Shown: positions 1 through 5,697 of the stretch, piece by piece
Layout: every line of letters starts with the position of its first letter
Numbering within the stretch: position 1 is the stretch's first letter
The notes under the pieces: model-generated
Told to the model about the DNA's origin: nothing
Databases searched by the model: none
The model's input: only the letters and a program-made list of their open reading frames with translations
Translations under genes and position numbers: made by a program
From: Acidaminococcaceae bacterium
GTDB lineage: Bacteria; Bacillota; Negativicutes; Acidaminococcales; Acidaminococcaceae
Assembly (NCBI GenBank): GCA_022653215.1
Contig: JALCSJ010000085.1
Location: 1 to 9,143 of the forward strand
Length of the DNA: 9,143 nt
Reading direction: 5' to 3'

Positions 1-1578
1 GGTAAGGAGTTAGAGGAAATTCTGGCTTCCTATGCTAAAACTTCTGCACGCTATGAACATCTAGACGGATATAACTATGAGGCGAATATTAAACGGGTAC
101 TGATTGGCTTGGGTTATCCGGAAGAGACTTGGAAGAAAAACATTCAGGAACTGTCCGGCGGTCAAAAAACAAGACTGATGCTGGCAGGTGCTTTGGTAAA
201 TTCTCCGGATTTATTGATTTTGGATGAACCAACTAATCATTTGGACATAGATATGACGGAATGGCTGGAAAAATATCTGCGGGAATTCAAGGGTGGTTTA
301 CTTATTGTCAGCCATGATAGAGCCTTTTTGGATAATGTAGTAGAAACGATTTTGGAAATGGAGGGAGGCCGCCTTCAGCAATTTAATGGCAATTACTCTC
401 GCTATCTGGAACAAAAAGACCTTCAGACTTTAACCGAAACCAGAGCTTATGATGCTCAACAAGAATATATTGCCAAAACTGAGGCCTATATACGGCGTTT
501 TAAAGCCGGTATTAAAAGTAAAATGGCCAGAGGCCGTCAGTCTCAGCTGAATCGCCTGGAGAGAATTGACGCACCGGTAGTGAATGAAGAATTTACTTTG
601 CGGTTGCCTAAGGCAACTGAGTCTGCAGAAAGAGTTATCATTCTGGATGATTTGGCGGCAGGATATGGCACCCATACTATTTTAGATAATATAAATGTAA
701 CTTTAATGCGGGGGGAAAAGGTTGCTATTCTGGGACCTAATGGCAGCGGCAAAACAACACTTTTAAAAACTATTCTGCAAGAAATTCCGCCCTTGGCAGG
801 AACTGCGAAAATTGGTAATAGAGTACAGATTGGCTATTTTTCTCAAAGTTATGAACGCCTCAATGCTAAGCAGACTATTATGGATAATTTCTTGACGGAA
901 TACGGTTTTACCGATGAACAAACCAGAAAGCTTTTAGGAGGCATGCTTTTTCACGGAGAAGATGTCTTTAAAGAAATAGGTACTTTGTCAGGAGGACAAA
1001 AGGCTCGGCTGGTTTTATTAAAATTAGTATTGGATGGTGCCAATTGTTTGCTTTTGGATGAACCTACCAACCATTTGGATATTGCAGCTAAAGAAACTGT
1101 GGAAGCAGCCTTGGAAACTTTTGAAGGTACCGTTCTTTTGGTAAGCCATGACCGTTACTTGGTTAATGAAGTGGCTCAGCGAATTTGGGCTATCGAAAAT
1201 GGACATATTGTAGATTATAAAGGTAATTATGATTTTTATTTGGCAGAACGGGAAAAAGTAAAAAAAGAACTGCCGCCGGAACCTGTGAAAGAAACTAAAA
1301 AACCTGAACGGGAAAAAGCAATAACAACAGAAACAGCCCATCAAAGCAAAGAACATCGCTATAGCCCGGAAGAAGCTGCTAAACTTTTGCCTAAGGTGGA
1401 GTTAAATATTCGTGAGCAGGAAGCGATGCTGAAAGTTTTAGAGAAAAAAATCAGTGATCCGGCTAATCAGCAGGACTTGGCAACAAGTAGCAAAATGGCT
1501 CAGGAATATAATGAATATAAGAAAACAATTGATGGACTTATGAATCAATGGGAAGAAATTATGGAGTGTCTGGAATAA
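1..1578 (+). CDS. ABC-F family ATPase (YdiF/Uup-like), 5'-truncated by window edge
   Basis: The frame is open from base 1, so the gene starts upstream; 525 residues are visible and, against a usual length of about 620-640, roughly 100 are missing, including the first Walker A. Visible in order: first signature LSGGQ (151-165), first Walker B DEPTNHLD (from 223), a basic helical interdomain linker (about 400-570), second Walker A GPNGSGKTT (733-759), second LSGGQ (985-999), second DEPTNHLD (1057-1080), and H-loop SHDR motifs in both domains. A charged stretch and a predicted coiled coil follow (about 1258-1575), as in YdiF-type members. There are no membrane segments, so it is a soluble twin-ATPase. 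ABC-F proteins act on ribosomes, resolving stalled translation or giving drug resistance; which applies here cannot be read from the sequence. The TTG at 109 is not a credible start because it would delete half of the first domain. The next gene overlaps its stop codon. Confidence 0.93.
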   Translation, partial: GKELEEILASYAKTSARYEHLDGYNYEANIKRVLIGLGYPEETWKKNIQELSGGQKTRLMLAGALVNSPDLLILDEPTNHLDIDMTEWLEKYLREFKGGLLIVSHDRAFLDNVVETILEMEGGRLQQFNGNYSRYLEQKDLQTLTETRAYDAQQEYIAKTEAYIRRFKAGIKSKMARGRQSQLNRLERIDAPVVNEEFTLRLPKATESAERVIILDDLAAGYGTHTILDNINVTLMRGEKVAILGPNGSGKTTLLKTILQEIPPLAGTAKIGNRVQIGYFSQSYERLNAKQTIMDNFLTEYGFTDEQTRKLLGGMLFHGEDVFKEIGTLSGGQKARLVLLKLVLDGANCLLLDEPTNHLDIAAKETVEAALETFEGTVLLVSHDRYLVNEVAQRIWAIENGHIVDYKGNYDFYLAEREKVKKELPPEPVKETKKPEREKAITTETAHQSKEHRYSPEEAAKLLPKVELNIREQEAMLKVLEKKISDPANQQDLATSSKMAQEYNEYKKTIDGLMNQWEEIMECLE

Positions 1579-2261
1579 TGGAAAAATTTTTAGCATCTTT
1601 ACAAAATTATCATAGTAAGATAAGCTTTAATCCCTGGGCTGATTATGACCCCAGTTGTGATATAAGCATTGAGGCACCTGAAATTCGCCGGGAAAACTTA
1701 CTTAGATATTTAACTTTAAGGAAAAATGCCAGGTATTTGTTTATTGCAGAAGGCCTGGGTTATCAGGGAGGACATTTTTCTGGTATGGCTATGACCAGCG
1801 AGAGAATTTTGCTGGGACATCATCCTATGGTGCGTCCCCAGGTTGTGCTGGGTGAATGGCATTATCAAAGGACGAGCAATCCTCAAAGCCATCTTCTAAA
1901 TGCGAAACAAAAGGCAGAAGGCTTTAATGAACCAACGGCTACTATTATGTGGGGATGTCTGGCCCAGCATCATCTGGCACCTTTTCAGACAATATTGTGG
2001 AATATTTTTCCCTTTCATCCCTTTAAAGAAAGTGGTATTCTAACCAACAGAACACCGAACCGTGAGGAATTGGAAACAGGTATTGAATATGCCCAAAAGC
2101 TCATGAGTCTGGTGCCCCATATGCAAATTATTGCTATTGGGCGCAAAAGCGCCGATACTTTAGAAAAATTTGGCATCAGCTGCCAGGCAGTGCCTCACCC
2201 TTCTATGGGTGGAGCTAATAAATTCAGGGCAGCTTTGTCTGATATATTTACTAACGAATAA
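1578..2261 (+). CDS. Uracil-DNA glycosylase superfamily protein (divergent)
   Basis: Encodes 227 aa with the layout of the UDG superfamily. A hydrophobic strand leads into a glycine-rich loop (E58-G-L-G-Y-Q-G-G, then F-S-G and T-S-E to residue 75), resembling the active-site loop of SMUG/family-4/5-like enzymes. A central N-x-F-P-F-H-P segment follows, and an HPS motif (H207-P208-S209) near the C terminus matches the minor-groove/leucine-loop motif of the superfamily. The expected role is excision of uracil or another damaged base from DNA in the cytoplasm. The ATG at 1578 overlaps the upstream TAA (TAATG), with GGAG at 1563-1566, which indicates translational coupling to the ABC-F gene; an upstream in-frame ATG at 1548 lies inside that gene and is less likely. 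No Cys cluster for the iron-sulfur centre of family 4 is visible. The loop lacks an obvious catalytic Asp, so substrate and activity are uncertain; family membership is fairly sure. Confidence 0.75.
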   Translation: MEKFLASLQNYHSKISFNPWADYDPSCDISIEAPEIRRENLLRYLTLRKNARYLFIAEGLGYQGGHFSGMAMTSERILLGHHPMVRPQVVLGEWHYQRTSNPQSHLLNAKQKAEGFNEPTATIMWGCLAQHHLAPFQTILWNIFPFHPFKESGILTNRTPNREELETGIEYAQKLMSLVPHMQIIAIGRKSADTLEKFGISCQAVPHPSMGGANKFRAALSDIFTNE

Positions 2262-2263
2262 AG

Positions 2264-2270
2264 AAAGGAG
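2264..2270 (+). promoter_or_regulatory. Ribosome binding site AAAGGAG deciding a GTG start
   Basis: AAAGGAG lies 8 nt before the GTG at 2279, an ideal spacing. The in-frame ATG at 2291 would be 20 nt away, so the GTG is preferred as the start of the YjjP-like gene. Confidence 0.7.
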
Positions 2271-2278
2271 ACAGGGCA

Positions 2279-3049
2279 GTGGTTGAAGGAATGATTAAGT
2301 CCATGACGAAAAATGAAGTTATGGAAATTGCTATTACCTCAGGTAAGATTTTATTATGCAATGGTGCGGAAACTTATCGGGTTGAAGACACCATGCTGCG
2401 TATTTGTGCTATGCGTGGTATGAGAGACGTATCTGCCTTTTGTACTCCTTCTGCTATTATCATTAGTGATGAATCTTTAAAAGGGAATTGCTACATGGCG
2501 AGAGTTACGGACCGGGGTGTGAATTTGTCCCTGGTCAGCGAAATAAATGATATTTCTTTTGGACTAAAGACCTGGCCTTATAATTTTACGGAAACCATGG
2601 CTATTCTTCAGGAGAAACTAACAAGACGGGCTCGCCCTATCTATATTGATATTATCAGTGCCGGCTTTGGCGGTGGTGGTTTTGCCGTAATGCTGGGGGG
2701 CGGTGTGAAAGAATTTATTGCGGCATTTGCCGGTTCTGCCATTTCCATGTGGATTATAAAATTGCTAAGTCCTTTTAAACCAAGCAGTTTTTGGTCTACA
2801 ACACTGGCCGGAGCGTTTATTTCCGTAGTTACGATTTTAGCCAGAAAATTATTTCCTAATGTCAATATGGAATTAACCATTGCAGGAGCTATTATGCCGT
2901 ATTTACCGGGGATGGCTTTTACTAATGGACTAAGAGATTATATTGCCGGAGATTTGATTAGCGGCAATAGCAGGGCAGGAGAAGCAGTATTCCTGGTAAG
3001 CGGTATTGTTATAGGTATTGCTGCTGTTTTAGGTACTATATATAAGTAG
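2279..3049 (+). CDS. ThrE-type exporter, large subunit (YjjP-like, DUF1212/PF06738)
   Basis: 256 aa. The N-terminal ~115 residues are hydrophilic and hold the family's G-A-E-x-x-R-V-E-D-T signature (residues 29-38). From about residue 120 onward there are around five hydrophobic membrane segments. The family motif M-P-x-L-P-G followed by T-N-x-x-R-D-x-x-x-G-D-x-x-S-G is at 206-229. In full-length ThrE (Corynebacterium) this domain is fused to the smaller domain encoded by the next gene; here the two are separate, as in E. coli YjjP/YjjB. Family roles are threonine/serine export, and YjjPB has been linked to succinate export; the substrate here cannot be decided. It sits in the cytoplasmic membrane. 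The start is GTG, chosen from the ribosome binding site. It lies 17 nt after the UDG-like gene and 9 nt before its partner, whose ribosome binding site overlaps this gene's stop codon. Confidence 0.88.
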   Translation: MVEGMIKSMTKNEVMEIAITSGKILLCNGAETYRVEDTMLRICAMRGMRDVSAFCTPSAIIISDESLKGNCYMARVTDRGVNLSLVSEINDISFGLKTWPYNFTETMAILQEKLTRRARPIYIDIISAGFGGGGFAVMLGGGVKEFIAAFAGSAISMWIIKLLSPFKPSSFWSTTLAGAFISVVTILARKLFPNVNMELTIAGAIMPYLPGMAFTNGLRDYIAGDLISGNSRAGEAVFLVSGIVIGIAAVLGTIYK

Positions 3050-3058
3050 GAGAAATCA

Positions 3059-3523
3059 ATGCTGATTAAAATTTTTGCGGCTTTTGTAGCTACCCTAGCT
3101 TTTGCCGTTTTGTTTAATTCGCCGAGAAAAATAATCTTTCAGGCCGGGATCGTAGGAGCGGTGGGTTTTGCTATATACATTTATTTAATGGAAACTTTGG
3201 AGCTAAGTTCCATGACTAGCAATTTTGCCGGAACAGTGGGTTTATCTGTTTGCAGCGAAATCTTTGCCAGACGATATAAAGAACCTGTAACCGTATTTTC
3301 CGTACCGGGGTTTTTGCCGCTGGTACCAGGATTGCCTTTGTATCGGGCTATGAATTATTTTATTCTCAACGATTTTGTTATGGGTATGCAGACTTTTCTG
3401 GAAACTTGTATTGATGCGGCGGCTATTGCCATGGGTATCCTTTGTGTTTCAGGTTTAGCCAAAGTTTATAAAACAAGTAAATATATGGTTGAAGAACATA
3501 AAAACGAGGGGGAGAGAAAATGA
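3059..3523 (+). CDS. ThrE-type exporter, small subunit (YjjB-like, PF12821)
   Basis: 154 aa, mostly hydrophobic, with about four to five membrane segments. The family motif P-G-x-L-P-L-V-P-G-x-P-L-Y is at residues 83-95, and a short charged cytoplasmic tail ends the protein. This is the second half of the ThrE fold and is expected to form one exporter with the YjjP-like protein encoded just upstream. An AGGAG (3048-3052) overlaps the upstream TAG and sits 6 nt before the ATG, so expression of the two subunits should be coupled. Its own TGA overlaps the next gene's ATG (ATGA), tying the exporter to the BMP-family gene. Length and motif match the family, so this is a confident family call; the exported solute is unknown. 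Confidence 0.87.
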   Translation: MLIKIFAAFVATLAFAVLFNSPRKIIFQAGIVGAVGFAIYIYLMETLELSSMTSNFAGTVGLSVCSEIFARRYKEPVTVFSVPGFLPLVPGLPLYRAMNYFILNDFVMGMQTFLETCIDAAAIAMGILCVSGLAKVYKTSKYMVEEHKNEGERK

Positions 3524-4524
3524 AGAAGTTTGGGAGAAAGTTTATCGTGCTTTTAGCTATCTTTGTTTTGCTGGGAGCAGCCCTTGGTGAGGCAGCAGTA
3601 AAAGGCCTTATTTGCTATGGCAATGATCCTGCTTTCGACCAGTTTAACGGGGAAGCCAAAGCAGGTGCTGAAACAGCCAAAATGCGTTATGGGCCGGAGC
3701 TGAGGCTGTCTTCTTATATTTGCAAAGAAGCCGATCCTAAGGAGGAAGATATTCCTCAGCTAAAAGAAAAATGGGACTTTGTCATAGCAATAGGCGACAA
3801 TTTTTATAATGTTATGACAGAAGATGCCAAAAAACATTCCACTACCAAATATATTTTGGTTGATTCCTATAAAACTACGAAATTAAATAATTTCAGAATA
3901 GTGGAATTCAATAACAGAGAATTGGGATATCTGGCAGGCATTGTTGCAGCGTCAGCTTCCCAGACAGGAACAGTCGGGTTCATAGGGGGAGTTCAAAAAG
4001 TACCGGCTCTTCAGGAGATGCTTCTGGGCTATACTAAAGGCGTAACTACTATTAACCCTCAAGGAATTGTTTTACAACAATGGGTTGGCAATTTCAATAA
4101 GCCAAAAAAGCTGACAAAACTGGCTAAAAAAATGTATAACGATAAAGCCGATGTAATATTTGTGCCGGCGGGCAATAGCAGTCAGGGAATATTTGCTGCT
4201 GCACAAGAAAAAAAGAAGCTTTTCGTTGGCTGTGATGGGGATGCTGCTAAAATAGCACCACAGGAAGCCCAAAATTACATTTTGGCAAGCGTAACTAAGG
4301 GACTGGAAACTTCTGTGTCCGGCAATATTCAACTAATCATGGAAGGCAGATTTAGCCCCGGCACCAAAACCCTAAATTATGCCAATAAAGGGATTAGCTG
4401 TATCAGAGGACCTTTAACCGGCAACTTGTGGCAAAAGCCATCTCAGGCTCTTTTGGATTTTGACGCACAAAATGATTTGCAACAGGAGGACGCCTTTCTT
4501 AAAGAAAGGGCTGTGAAAAAATAA
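3520..4524 (+). CDS. BMP-family periplasmic substrate-binding protein (nucleoside-binding-like, PF02608)
   Basis: 334 aa, the normal length for the Bmp/PnrA/Med family. Residues 1 to about 25 form a Sec signal peptide (basic MKK..RK, a hydrophobic core, then A-L-G-E-A-A). There is no lipobox cysteine, unlike many Gram-positive BMP lipoproteins, so the product should be a soluble periplasmic protein. Family landmarks in order are an N-terminal N-D-x-x-F-D-Q-F-N ligand-loop equivalent, a central F-N-N-R-E-L-G-Y-L-A-G segment, T-G-T-V-G-F-I-G-G, and a V-G-C-D-G-D loop. Characterised members bind purine nucleosides and feed ABC importers. No nucleoside ABC permease or ATPase gene is adjacent, so its transporter is elsewhere or it acts as a sensor. 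A strong GAGGGGGAG (3506-3514) precedes an ATG that overlaps the upstream stop, and its own stop overlaps the ribonuclease start. Family is confident; ligand is inferred. Confidence 0.85.
   Translation: MKKFGRKFIVLLAIFVLLGAALGEAAVKGLICYGNDPAFDQFNGEAKAGAETAKMRYGPELRLSSYICKEADPKEEDIPQLKEKWDFVIAIGDNFYNVMTEDAKKHSTTKYILVDSYKTTKLNNFRIVEFNNRELGYLAGIVAASASQTGTVGFIGGVQKVPALQEMLLGYTKGVTTINPQGIVLQQWVGNFNKPKKLTKLAKKMYNDKADVIFVPAGNSSQGIFAAAQEKKKLFVGCDGDAAKIAPQEAQNYILASVTKGLETSVSGNIQLIMEGRFSPGTKTLNYANKGISCIRGPLTGNLWQKPSQALLDFDAQNDLQQEDAFLKERAVKK
4493..4509 (+). promoter_or_regulatory. Short hairpin covering the likely ribonuclease Shine-Dalgarno
   Basis: CCTTTC (4493-4498), loop TTAAA, GAAAGG (4504-4509) can fold just before the ribonuclease ATG at 4524. 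The 3' arm contains the only purine-rich stretch (GAAAGGG, 4504-4510) that could act as its ribosome binding site, at a long 13-nt spacing. The hairpin lies inside the end of the BMP-family coding region, so ribosomes finishing that gene would open it. The inverted repeat is seen directly; regulation is inference. Confidence 0.4.
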
Positions 4525-4988
4525 TGAAAAAAGTATTAAGTGTATTGACGGGCTTGTTATTAGTAGCTATATTTATAATAAGCGGTTGTGGAAGTAAATC
4601 ATCTACAAAACAACCGGCGGTGAAAGCAACAAACAATGCGGTAATAAAAGTCGAAAAAAATGGCTCTTATACATCTAAACAACAAGTAGCACTATACATT
4701 CACGAATATCATAAACTTCCCCAAAACTATCTTACGAAAAATGAGGCCAGAAAATTAGGCTGGCCCAAAAAAGGAACTTTGGACAAGGTAGCTCCCGGTA
4801 AAAGTATAGGCGGAGATTATTTTGGCAATGCCGAAAAAAAGCTACCCATACACAAAGGTACAAAATATACCGAGTGTGATATTGATTATGTCAAGGGAAA
4901 TCGCGGACCTAAGCGCATTGTCTTTGATAATAACGGCAATATCTATTACTGCGGTGATCATTATAATACATTTGAAAAACTTTATTAG
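4524..4988 (+). CDS. Barnase-type ribonuclease with lipoprotein signal (PF00545)
   Basis: 154 aa. Residues 1-22 form a lipoprotein signal peptide ending in the lipobox I-S-G-C22, so the enzyme should be exported and lipid-anchored. A Lys/Thr/Asn-rich spacer (23-48) leads to a complete barnase-like domain (about 50-154). Conserved blocks include Y-H-K-L-P-x-N-Y, G-K-S-I-G-G-D and D-H-Y-x-T-F. The catalytic set is intact: K72, E117, R127, R131 and H146 match barnase K27, E73, R83, R87 and H102, with spacings 45, 10, 4 and 15 against 46, 10, 4 and 15. The reaction is cleavage of single-stranded RNA, preferring purines 5' of the cut. Its ATG overlaps the BMP-family stop, and a barstar gene follows 19 nt later. 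Six of ten Ile codons are ATA, a weak hint of different base use. Unlike classical barnase it has cysteines in the domain (C118, C143). Function confident; biological role open. Confidence 0.93.
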   Translation: MKKVLSVLTGLLLVAIFIISGCGSKSSTKQPAVKATNNAVIKVEKNGSYTSKQQVALYIHEYHKLPQNYLTKNEARKLGWPKKGTLDKVAPGKSIGGDYFGNAEKKLPIHKGTKYTECDIDYVKGNRGPKRIVFDNNGNIYYCGDHYNTFEKLY

Positions 4989-5007
4989 AAGGGATTAGTG
5001 GTAGAGC

Positions 5008-5280
5008 ATGAAAAAAATAGTTATACCCGCGGAGGACTTTTCTACAGAAGAGGATTTGCAGGATTTCCTGCAAGATGCTTTTGGCTTTCCTGAGTATTAT
5101 GGCAAAAATTTGGATGCTTTGTATGATTGCTTATCCGAACTGGATGAAAAAGTGCAAATTGAAGTTTCCGGTGCTATTGCCAACGAGGAAAATCTGGGAG
5201 AGTACGGGGAAAGGTTTTTGACTGTTTTAGAAGAAGCTTCTAAAGACAACGAAGACATTAAATTAAACATAACTGATTAA
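5008..5280 (+). CDS. Barstar-family ribonuclease inhibitor (PF01337)
   Basis: 90 aa, the size of barstar (89-90), with no signal peptide, so it stays in the cytoplasm. The inhibitory helix and loop are well conserved: P-E-Y-Y-G-K-N-L-D-A-L-Y-D-C (28-41), equivalent to barstar 27-40. Y30 aligns with Y29, D36 with D35, and D40 with D39, the residue that fills the barnase active site; W38 is replaced by Y39. E68 aligns with barstar E76 on the second binding helix. It should neutralise ribonuclease that has not yet been exported. The start is ATG 5008; an in-frame TAG at 5002 excludes anything upstream. The ribosome binding site is weak: GAAGGGA (4988-4994) lies 13 nt away. The position directly after the ribonuclease gene supports a cognate pair. 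Confidence 0.92.
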   Translation: MKKIVIPAEDFSTEEDLQDFLQDAFGFPEYYGKNLDALYDCLSELDEKVQIEVSGAIANEENLGEYGERFLTVLEEASKDNEDIKLNITD

Positions 5281-5281
5281 G

Positions 5282-5287
5282 AGGAGG
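5282..5287 (+). promoter_or_regulatory. Ribosome binding site AGGAGG deciding the cupin start
   Basis: AGGAGG lies 7 nt before ATG 5295. A GTG at 5289 in the same frame would leave almost no spacing, so the ATG is the start. This is the strongest ribosome binding site in the cluster. Confidence 0.75.
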
Positions 5288-5294
5288 GGTGTTT

Positions 5295-5636
5295 ATGCCT
5301 ATTTTTACAGAGAAAAAGAAAGAAACCAGAGTTAAACCAACGGGTAATTTTACGGTTGAACATATTATCGATGAAAAGCTTTTTGGGGGAGCCAACAAAC
5401 TTTTTGCTCAGATTACCTTGCCGCCGGGAGCACAGGTTCCCATACATACTCACCAGGGTAATAACGAAACTTATTATGTGGTGAAAGGCAAGGGTACTTA
5501 TACTGACGAGGACAAGGAATATCCTGTAGAGGCAGGCAATGTAACATTTTGCCAAGACGGGGGTACTCACGGCTTGAAAAATACCGGCAGTGATGAACTT
5601 GTTTTTATTGCTCTTATTGCCAATACTATGAAATAA
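5295..5636 (+). CDS. Small single-domain cupin protein
   Basis: 113 aa with one cupin_2 barrel. Motif 1 is G45 followed by H51-x-H53-x4-E58 and G65; motif 2 is G81 followed by H92-x3-N96. H51, H53, E58 and H92 are the expected metal ligands, so a metal-binding barrel is likely. There is no signal peptide or fused domain, so it is cytoplasmic. Such small cupins include isomerases, dioxygenases and sugar- or ligand-binding proteins, and the fold alone does not tell the reaction. It begins 14 nt after the barstar gene with a strong ribosome binding site and probably ends the long operon, since a strong promoter follows. No terminator is visible between its stop and that promoter. Fold certain, function unknown. 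Confidence 0.85.
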   Translation: MPIFTEKKKETRVKPTGNFTVEHIIDEKLFGGANKLFAQITLPPGAQVPIHTHQGNNETYYVVKGKGTYTDEDKEYPVEAGNVTFCQDGGTHGLKNTGSDELVFIALIANTMK

Positions 5637-5639
5637 ATG

Positions 5640-5668
5640 TTTACTTTCGAAGTAAGGGGACTTATAAT
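5640..5668 (+). promoter_or_regulatory. Predicted sigma-70/A promoter of the amino-acid binding protein gene
   Basis: A -35 TTTACT (5640-5645, four of six consensus bases) and a perfect -10 TATAAT (5663-5668) are separated by exactly 17 nt. The 61-nt gap between the cupin and binding-protein genes holds only this promoter, the dyad over its -35 and the ribosome binding site AGGGGG (5685-5690), which is 7 nt from ATG 5698. Transcription would start around 5675. Confidence 0.75.
5641..5655. promoter_or_regulatory. Inverted repeat over the -35: candidate operator
   Basis: TTACTT-TCG-AAGTAA is a perfect 6-bp dyad with a 3-nt centre that overlaps the -35 element of the binding-protein promoter. 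No T-run follows, so it is not a terminator. A dimeric repressor bound here would block RNA polymerase. The regulator is unknown, and the site is short enough that chance cannot be ruled out. Confidence 0.45.
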
Positions 5669-5697
5669 TAACACATTAATGATGAGGGGGAAGAATT

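Noticed and set aside
430..1356. Open frames on the - strand within the ABC-F gene (430-675, 543-752, 1024-1356)
   Set aside because: They lie antisense to clear conserved ATPase motifs, have low-complexity Phe/Ser-rich translations and no ribosome binding site; they are shadows.
2223..2248. Possible promoter before the ThrE-type genes (TATATT at 2243-2248)
   Set aside because: It lies inside the UDG-like coding region and no acceptable -35 is found at 16-18 nt, so it was not listed.
5008..5280. Reading the barnase/barstar pair as a classical intracellular toxin-antitoxin plasmid-addiction module
   Set aside because: The ribonuclease has a clear export signal, and the inhibitor has no DNA-binding domain for autoregulation.
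5640..5670. The TTACTT/AAGTAA dyad as a terminator of the cupin gene
   Set aside because: The stem is short and AT-rich and is followed by GGGG rather than a T-run; its position on a promoter fits an operator better.
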